Below, piece by piece: positions 59,625 through 64,000 of a DNA stretch of 64,000 nt. A program made the translations under genes and the position numbers. Position 1 is the stretch's first letter, and every line of letters begins with the position of its first letter. The DNA is from Citrobacter sp. Marseille-Q6884 (GTDB lineage: Bacteria > Pseudomonadota > Gammaproteobacteria > Enterobacterales > Enterobacteriaceae). The DNA lies in the NCBI RefSeq assembly GCF_945906775.1, contig NZ_CAMDRE010000002.1:1240001-1304000 (forward strand). The letters run 5' to 3'. The notes below the pieces were generated by a model. The model was not told where the DNA came from. It saw only the letters and a program-made list of their open reading frames with translations, and did no database searches.

Positions 59625-60470
59625 ATGACGCCTTTTTTAAACGCCTATTTTTCCCGTATTGGCTGGACGGATACGCCCAGCGTCGATCCTGAAACCCTGA
59701 AAGCGCTGCATTTGCTGCATAACTGCGCGATTCCGTTTGAAAATCTGGATGTGCTGCTGCCGCGCGAAATGCAGCTCGACGACCTGTCGCTGGAAGATAA
59801 ACTCGTTACTGCCCGTCGTGGTGGTTATTGCTTTGAACAAAATGGGGTCTTTGAGCGTGCGCTTCGGGAGATAGGGTTTACCGTGCGCAGTCTGTTGGGG
59901 CGCGTGGTGCTGGCGAATCCATCAAGCCTGCCGCCGCGGACGCATCGTCTGTTACTGGTTGAGTTACAAGGGAAGCAGTGGATCGCTGACGTCGGATTCG
60001 GCGGACAAACACTGACAGCACCCATTCTGTTACAGGCAGACATTGAGCAGCACACCCCGCACGGAGAATACCGGCTGATTCAGGAGGGCGATGACTGGAT
60101 ATTGCAGTTCCGCCACCATGAGCACTGGCAATCGATGTACCGTTTTGACCTGGTGGTGCAACATCAAAGCGACTATCTGATAGGCAACTTTTGGTCAGCG
60201 CACTGGCCGCAGTCGCATTTTCGCCACCATTTGTTGATGTGTCGTCATCTGCCGGACGGCGGAAAACTGACGCTGACCAACTTCCATTTTACCCATTACC
60301 AGGACGGCCGTGCCGTAGAGCAGATGAATTTACCCGACGTCGCGAGCCTGTATGCACTGCTGCAGACACGATTCGGTTTGGGTGTTGACGATGCGAAACA
60401 CGGTTTTACGCTAACAGAACTGGCCACGGTGATGGCGGCATTTGATACCCACCCGGAAGCGGGTAAGTAA
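59625..60470 (+). CDS. nhoA: Arylamine N-acetyltransferase NhoA
   Basis: A 281-residue NAT enzyme that acetylates arylamines and N-hydroxyarylamines with acetyl-CoA. Catalytic Cys69 is in RRGGYCFEQN; His107 and Asp122 lie in TYPPRTHRLLL-like text (here LPPRTHRLLLVEL) and ADVGFGGQ. Length equals E. coli NhoA. CAGGAA precedes the ATG. It ends at a REP-like inverted repeat shared with the convergent yddE. Confidence 0.95.
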   Translation: MTPFLNAYFSRIGWTDTPSVDPETLKALHLLHNCAIPFENLDVLLPREMQLDDLSLEDKLVTARRGGYCFEQNGVFERALREIGFTVRSLLGRVVLANPSSLPPRTHRLLLVELQGKQWIADVGFGGQTLTAPILLQADIEQHTPHGEYRLIQEGDDWILQFRHHEHWQSMYRFDLVVQHQSDYLIGNFWSAHWPQSHFRHHLLMCRHLPDGGKLTLTNFHFTHYQDGRAVEQMNLPDVASLYALLQTRFGLGVDDAKHGFTLTELATVMAAFDTHPEAGK

Positions 60471-60476
60471 ACGGAT

Positions 60477-60505
60477 TACCGGATGAGGCGTTTCCTCATC
60501 CGGTA
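60477..60505. repeat. REP-like palindrome between nhoA and yddE
   Basis: TACCGGATGAGG (60477-60488), CGTTT, CCTCATCCGGTA (60494-60505): a perfect 12-base stem resembling the GCCGGATG-type REP/BIME units of enterobacteria. It lies between two convergent genes and can also terminate transcription. Confidence 0.65.
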
Positions 60506-60512
60506 GCGGCTC

Positions 60513-61406
60513 TTACAGGTTAATCGCCCATTCGGCGTGAAACAGGATCACCGCGGACCCGGAGATGGTCACTTTTTCCGGCTGATTATTGCGGACAGTG
60601 ACGGCGACATCGACAACGCCATCGCGTCCCAGCGCACGCCCTTGATGCCCCTGAACACGCAACATGTTTCCGTCATGCGCCATCAGGTTATGGTGTACCA
60701 GCCATGCGCCCATCGGACCATTGGCATTGCCTGTAACCGGATCTTCCACAATACCGATAGCAGGCGAAAACATACGTCCATCCGTTTCGTTTTTTCCCGG
60801 TCGGATCTGAAACGGGAAAAAACCGTTACAACCGATTTTCTGGCTCAATGCGGTCAACGCCGGGAGATTCGGGGAAAGGGCATCGATATCGACACCGGGC
60901 TTGAGCGGGATCATGACTTTTGAATGCCCCGTAGAGGCCACCTGAATCGGTAATCCCGGTAGCATATCGTCTTCGGTGAGGTGCAGGGCGGCGATAATCG
61001 CGGCTCGGATCTCACCGTCAAGCGGCGGTTCGAACTCGGGTGTACCTTGCTCCAGGCTGATACGGTAATCGTCTTGTTCCGCGTGAATCTCAACCCGGTG
61101 ACGTCCTGCCAGGGAGGTCTGCCAGACGGTACAATCACCCAGCCCAAGTGCTTTCGCCCGAACATAATGCGCGGCCACCGTGGCATGCCCACAGATCGGC
61201 ACTTCAACCGTTGGCGTGAAATAGCGAATACGCACATCGCTGTCATCACTGGTCAGTAAAAAGGCGGTTTCTGAATGGCGAAGCTCACGGGCAATCAGTT
61301 GCATCTGTGCTTCACTCAGGCCATCAGCATGCAATACAACCCCCGCCGAATTGCCGCGAAAAGGTTCAGAGGTAAAAGCATCGACGTGATAAATCTGTGG
61401 TTTCAT
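60513..61406 (-). CDS. yddE: YddE, PhzF-family isomerase-like protein
   Basis: A 297-residue PhzF/diaminopimelate-epimerase-fold protein. The catalytic Glu46 is in RHSETAFL; PICGHATVAAHYV and EDPVTGNANGPMGAWL are the substrate-loop motifs. It matches E. coli YddE, whose reaction is unknown. The second ATG (61406) is used: GGGAG lies about seven bases before it but almost touches the first ATG. A GC-rich hairpin separates it from narV. Confidence 0.93.
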   Translation of the reverse strand: MKPQIYHVDAFTSEPFRGNSAGVVLHADGLSEAQMQLIARELRHSETAFLLTSDDSDVRIRYFTPTVEVPICGHATVAAHYVRAKALGLGDCTVWQTSLAGRHRVEIHAEQDDYRISLEQGTPEFEPPLDGEIRAAIIAALHLTEDDMLPGLPIQVASTGHSKVMIPLKPGVDIDALSPNLPALTALSQKIGCNGFFPFQIRPGKNETDGRMFSPAIGIVEDPVTGNANGPMGAWLVHHNLMAHDGNMLRVQGHQGRALGRDGVVDVAVTVRNNQPEKVTISGSAVILFHAEWAINL

Positions 61407-61453
61407 TGGCATTCTCCCTGAGATGGAGAAGCATCATAGCGCATAAAAACCAG

Positions 61454-61480
61454 GCCCGGATAGCGCAAGCGCTACCGGGC
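61454..61480. terminator. Hairpin between narV and yddE
   Basis: GCCCGG-A-TAGCGC (61454-61466) pairs with GCGCTACCGGGC (61469-61480), a 12-base stem with one bulged A. It resembles a REP unit and lies just after the narV stop. Confidence 0.6.
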
Positions 61481-61491
61481 ATCAGAGGATA

Positions 61492-62172
61492 TTAGCGGCG
61501 GGAACGTACAATCTGGTAGCGGCGAGTGAAATATTCTACCGGTGCGCTCCAGACGTGAACCAGGCGGGTAAACGGGAAGAGCAGGAAGATGGTCATTCCC
61601 AGCACCAGGTGCACACGGAAAATCAACGCCACACCGTCAAGATGCGCAGACGCACCGCCCTGGAACGTGACGACTGACTGCGCCCAACCGACCAGCTTCA
61701 GCATTTCGCTGCCGTCAGGATGCTGTGCCGAAAACGGTATGGTGGTCAGACCGAGAATGCACTGGATCAGCAGCACGCACAGGATCAGGATGTCCGCCGT
61801 GGAGGAGGTCGCGCGAATACGTGAGTTGGTCAGACGACGAACCAGCAGACCGGCACCGCCGACCAACGTCAGTACACCGCAAATACCGCCCGCAATCATC
61901 GCCATCTGCTGCTTAACTGCGATCGGTAAAAACCAGGCGTACATCCAGTGCGGGGTCAACATGCCAAACAGATGACCGAAGAAGATCCCCAGAATGCCGA
62001 TGTGAAACAGGTTCGACCATAACACCATACCGCGTTTGTCCAGCATCTGGCTGGAGGAGGCGCGCCAGGTATACTGTCCGTAGTCATAGCGTAACCAACT
62101 CCCGAGGATAAACACCGTGCCGCACAGGTACGGGTAGATGTCGTAAAAGAAGACGTTCAGATACTGAATCAT
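61492..62172 (-). CDS. narV: Nitrate reductase Z gamma subunit (cytochrome b)
   Basis: A 226-residue membrane subunit with five helices that passes quinol electrons to NarY. Histidine haem ligands lie in LFHIGILGIFFGHLFG and in the C-terminal LIFRVHLVLG and FTRLVHVWSAP. It matches E. coli NarV closely, more so than NarI. The start overlaps narW by four bases (ATGA). It is the last gene of narZYWV. Confidence 0.94.
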   Translation of the reverse strand: MIQYLNVFFYDIYPYLCGTVFILGSWLRYDYGQYTWRASSSQMLDKRGMVLWSNLFHIGILGIFFGHLFGMLTPHWMYAWFLPIAVKQQMAMIAGGICGVLTLVGGAGLLVRRLTNSRIRATSSTADILILCVLLIQCILGLTTIPFSAQHPDGSEMLKLVGWAQSVVTFQGGASAHLDGVALIFRVHLVLGMTIFLLFPFTRLVHVWSAPVEYFTRRYQIVRSRR

Positions 62173-62864
62173 TTCGGGCCTCCCGCGCTGACGTCAACAT
62201 ACTGTGGCGCCACGTCCTGGCTAAAGCGCCGTTGATAGTGTTGTAACGGTGAACTGTCGCAGGCCGTGGCGTTATCCTCGATAAACTTGACCTGTTCCTC
62301 TTCCCAGACCGCATCCAGCGCCTGACGGGTATCATCACGGGTCTCTGCGCCTACCTGTTTGGTGACACTGTCACTTGAAAGGGGGCTTTCCGCTAAGATG
62401 AGCAGGGCGTCAAACAACTGATACCACGGCGTTTCCCGTTGTTTTAAGCGCCCCCCCAGCAGCGCCAGGATGGGCGCAACGTTCTGCAATCCCACTTTTG
62501 CCTCAGCCTGTGGCAGTACGCTCAAATACTCCAGATACAACGGCAGGTGATCGGGCAGTTCCCGGCAGTCCAGTTGCAACCCCACCTTTTCATATTGCGC
62601 CAGCAGGTCAACCATCGCCTGACCCCGATCGCGCGACTCTGCGTGAACGTGTTCGAACAGCAACAATGAGGTGGCTCGGCCCCGATCAAACACCTCGCAC
62701 CATTCGGCCTGTTTATCGAGTAACGGCGCATTGAGCAACGCCGTCGTAAACCCGGTAAGCATCGGTGCATCGCTGGCAACAAGCGCCAGCGCGTCGTCTT
62801 TACACTCCCACAGCAGCTCGTCCGGGTACTCCATCAGCAGGCCGATAATCTTCAGGATTTGCAT
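62169..62864 (-). CDS. narW: Nitrate reductase Z assembly chaperone
   Basis: A 231-residue cytosolic chaperone of the NarJ family that delivers molybdenum cofactor to the alpha subunit. It is helical (LKIIGLLMEYPDELLWECKD, LLFEHVHAESRDRGQAMVDL). It matches E. coli NarW from first to last residue. It overlaps narY by one base (TAATG) and narV by four, so all are translationally linked. Confidence 0.94.
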   Translation of the reverse strand: MQILKIIGLLMEYPDELLWECKDDALALVASDAPMLTGFTTALLNAPLLDKQAEWCEVFDRGRATSLLLFEHVHAESRDRGQAMVDLLAQYEKVGLQLDCRELPDHLPLYLEYLSVLPQAEAKVGLQNVAPILALLGGRLKQRETPWYQLFDALLILAESPLSSDSVTKQVGAETRDDTRQALDAVWEEEQVKFIEDNATACDSSPLQHYQRRFSQDVAPQYVDVSAGGPK

Positions 62865-64000
62865 TATTCACCCTCCGCTTTATCGCGTACTTCGGTGATG
62901 TCGATGGCGTCAATGCGGCTGCTGTTGAACAGGTTGAATTTGGTGTCGGAACCGTGGCAACCGTCGCCAAAGGTAAAGCCGCAGCCGTTGCGCTCCCCGA
63001 AAGCGTCACCCGCCATTTCGCGGTGGCTGGTTGGGATCACGAAGCGGTCTTCATAGTTAGCGATAGCCAGGTAGCGGTACATCTCCTCAACCTGTTCAAC
63101 GCTTAATCCCACTTCCTCAATCGCGCGCGTATCCGTTACACCCTCTACGGTTTGCGAACGCATGTAATGGCGCATCGCCATCATGCGTTTCAGTGCGCGC
63201 AGCACCGGGCCGGTATCTCCGGCGCTGAGCATATTGGCGAGGTACTGCACCGGAATACGCAACGACTCGACGGCAGGCAGAATATTGCCATTGTGTGGCA
63301 GACCGCCTGCGTCGGCGACGGACTGAATAGGAGACAACGGCGGTACGTACCAGACCATCGGCAGAGTGCGATACTCGGGGTGCAGGGGCAGAGCCAGCTT
63401 CCAGTCCATCGCCATTTTGTAGACCGGGGAACGCTGGGCCGCATCGATGACGTTGTGGGGAATACCCTGTTTTAACGCCTCTTCAATCACCGCCGGATCG
63501 TTCGGGTTGAGGAATACATCACACTGGCGCTCGTAGAGATCGGTTTCATGTTCGGTGCTGGCCGCTTCTTCAATACGGTCTGCGTCATACAGCAGGACGC
63601 CGAGATAACGAATGCGCCCGACACAGGTTTCAGAACAGACCGTTGGCTGACCGGATTCAATACGTGGGTAGCAGAAAATGCATTTTTCTGACTTGCCGCT
63701 CTTCCAGTTGAAGTAGATTTTTTTGTACGGACACCCGCTGATGCACAAGCGCCAGCCACGACATTTATCCTGATCAATCAGGACAATGCCATCCTCTTCA
63801 CGTTTGTAGATAGCGCCGCTCGGACAGGTCGCCACACAACTGGGATTGAGACAGTGCTCACACAGGCGTGGCAGATACATCATGAAGGTGTTTTCGAACT
63901 GACCGTACATCTCCTTTTGCATCTTCTCAAAATTACGGTCGCGGGCGCGTTTTGAAAACTCGCCGCCCAGCAGCTCCTCCCAGTTTGGCCCCCAGATAAT
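62864..64000 (-). CDS. narY: Nitrate reductase Z beta subunit (iron-sulfur), N-terminus outside window
   Basis: The C-terminal 378 residues of a protein of about 514. The frame stays open to the window edge (upstream residues IIWGPNWEELLGGEFSKRAR), so the Met at 63922 is internal. Iron-sulfur cysteines are seen in CEHCLNPSCVATCP, CRGWRLCISGCPYKK and CIFCYPRIESGQPTVC; the Trp in CRGW replaces a Cys at the three-iron cluster, as in all NarH/NarY. It carries electrons from NarV to the catalytic NarZ. The terminal GCHGSDTKFNLFNSSRID is typical. Confidence 0.95.
   Translation of the reverse strand: MIWGPNWEELLGGEFSKRARDRNFEKMQKEMYGQFENTFMMYLPRLCEHCLNPSCVATCPSGAIYKREEDGIVLIDQDKCRGWRLCISGCPYKKIYFNWKSGKSEKCIFCYPRIESGQPTVCSETCVGRIRYLGVLLYDADRIEEAASTEHETDLYERQCDVFLNPNDPAVIEEALKQGIPHNVIDAAQRSPVYKMAMDWKLALPLHPEYRTLPMVWYVPPLSPIQSVADAGGLPHNGNILPAVESLRIPVQYLANMLSAGDTGPVLRALKRMMAMRHYMRSQTVEGVTDTRAIEEVGLSVEQVEEMYRYLAIANYEDRFVIPTSHREMAGDAFGERNGCGFTFGDGCHGSDTKFNLFNSSRIDAIDITEVRDKAEGE

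Noticed and set aside
1..64000. CRISPR arrays, tRNA/rRNA genes and intact insertion sequences
   Set aside because: No regularly spaced repeats, cloverleaf-like segments, transposase-like proteins or paired terminal repeats were seen on either strand.
63922..64000. Taking Met at 63922 as the narY start
   Set aside because: The frame stays open to the window edge with conserved NarY residues upstream, so the gene is truncated by the window rather than starting there.

Overview
The window is enterobacterial chromosome. Gene order and protein sequence follow the E. coli trg-ydcI to narZYWV segment. The frmRA-trg junction, the srfABC operon beside ortT, and the islands described below point to the Salmonella/Citrobacter group, and Citrobacter is my best guess. 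No rRNA, tRNA, IS element or CRISPR array was seen.

Layout. Positions 1-300 hold the tail of an unidentified gene, a terminator and G-rich repeats that look like an element edge. Positions 301-5700 hold formaldehyde detoxification (frmR, frmA), the Trg chemoreceptor, the regulator YdcI and a divergent family II pyrophosphatase. Positions 5800-19700 are the conserved ydcJ-opgD-ydcH-rimL-ydcK-tehAB-ydcL-ydcO-sutR-rlhA-yncJ backbone, interrupted by a DMT exporter/AraC pair. Positions 19880-22440 encode a bd-type quinol oxidase with a 41-residue third subunit, followed by the hicAB toxin-antitoxin pair and ydcR. Positions 25150-30530 are ydcSTUV-patD (putrescine-type uptake and aminobutyraldehyde oxidation). 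Positions 30570-31350 hold a candidate small RNA, the 31-aa YncL and OrtT. Positions 31360-37820 are srfABC, followed by an orphan peptide-binding protein and ydcY-ydcZ-mnaT-regulator-curA-yncE.

Two accessory metabolic islands follow yncE. The first (44400-48807) combines a YheO/DauR-type regulator, a LysR regulator, a D-threonine/3-hydroxyaspartate-aldolase-like enzyme, a hydroxyaspartate-dehydratase-like enzyme and a Rid protein; I infer 3-hydroxy-amino-acid breakdown. The second (51153-57770) is one operon with two flavin monooxygenases, an M20 deacylase, a GNAT acetyltransferase and a complete amino-acid ABC importer. Its set of enzymes matches the Bacillus yxe/ytm pathways for salvaging S-modified cysteines. 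A PAS-type (Aer-like) chemoreceptor lies between them. The window closes with yncG, pptA, yddH, nhoA, yddE and the narV-narW-narY end of nitrate reductase Z.

Most interesting for follow-up: the SrfABC set (actin/Hsp70-like ATPase, degenerate GTPase-like protein, membrane-anchored partner); the S-modified-cysteine-type operon; the structured, apparently sigma-S-driven RNA at 30598-30715; and a Trg receptor that carries the NWETF adaptation pentapeptide normally missing from Trg. All functions are read from sequence and remembered family knowledge; no searches were run.
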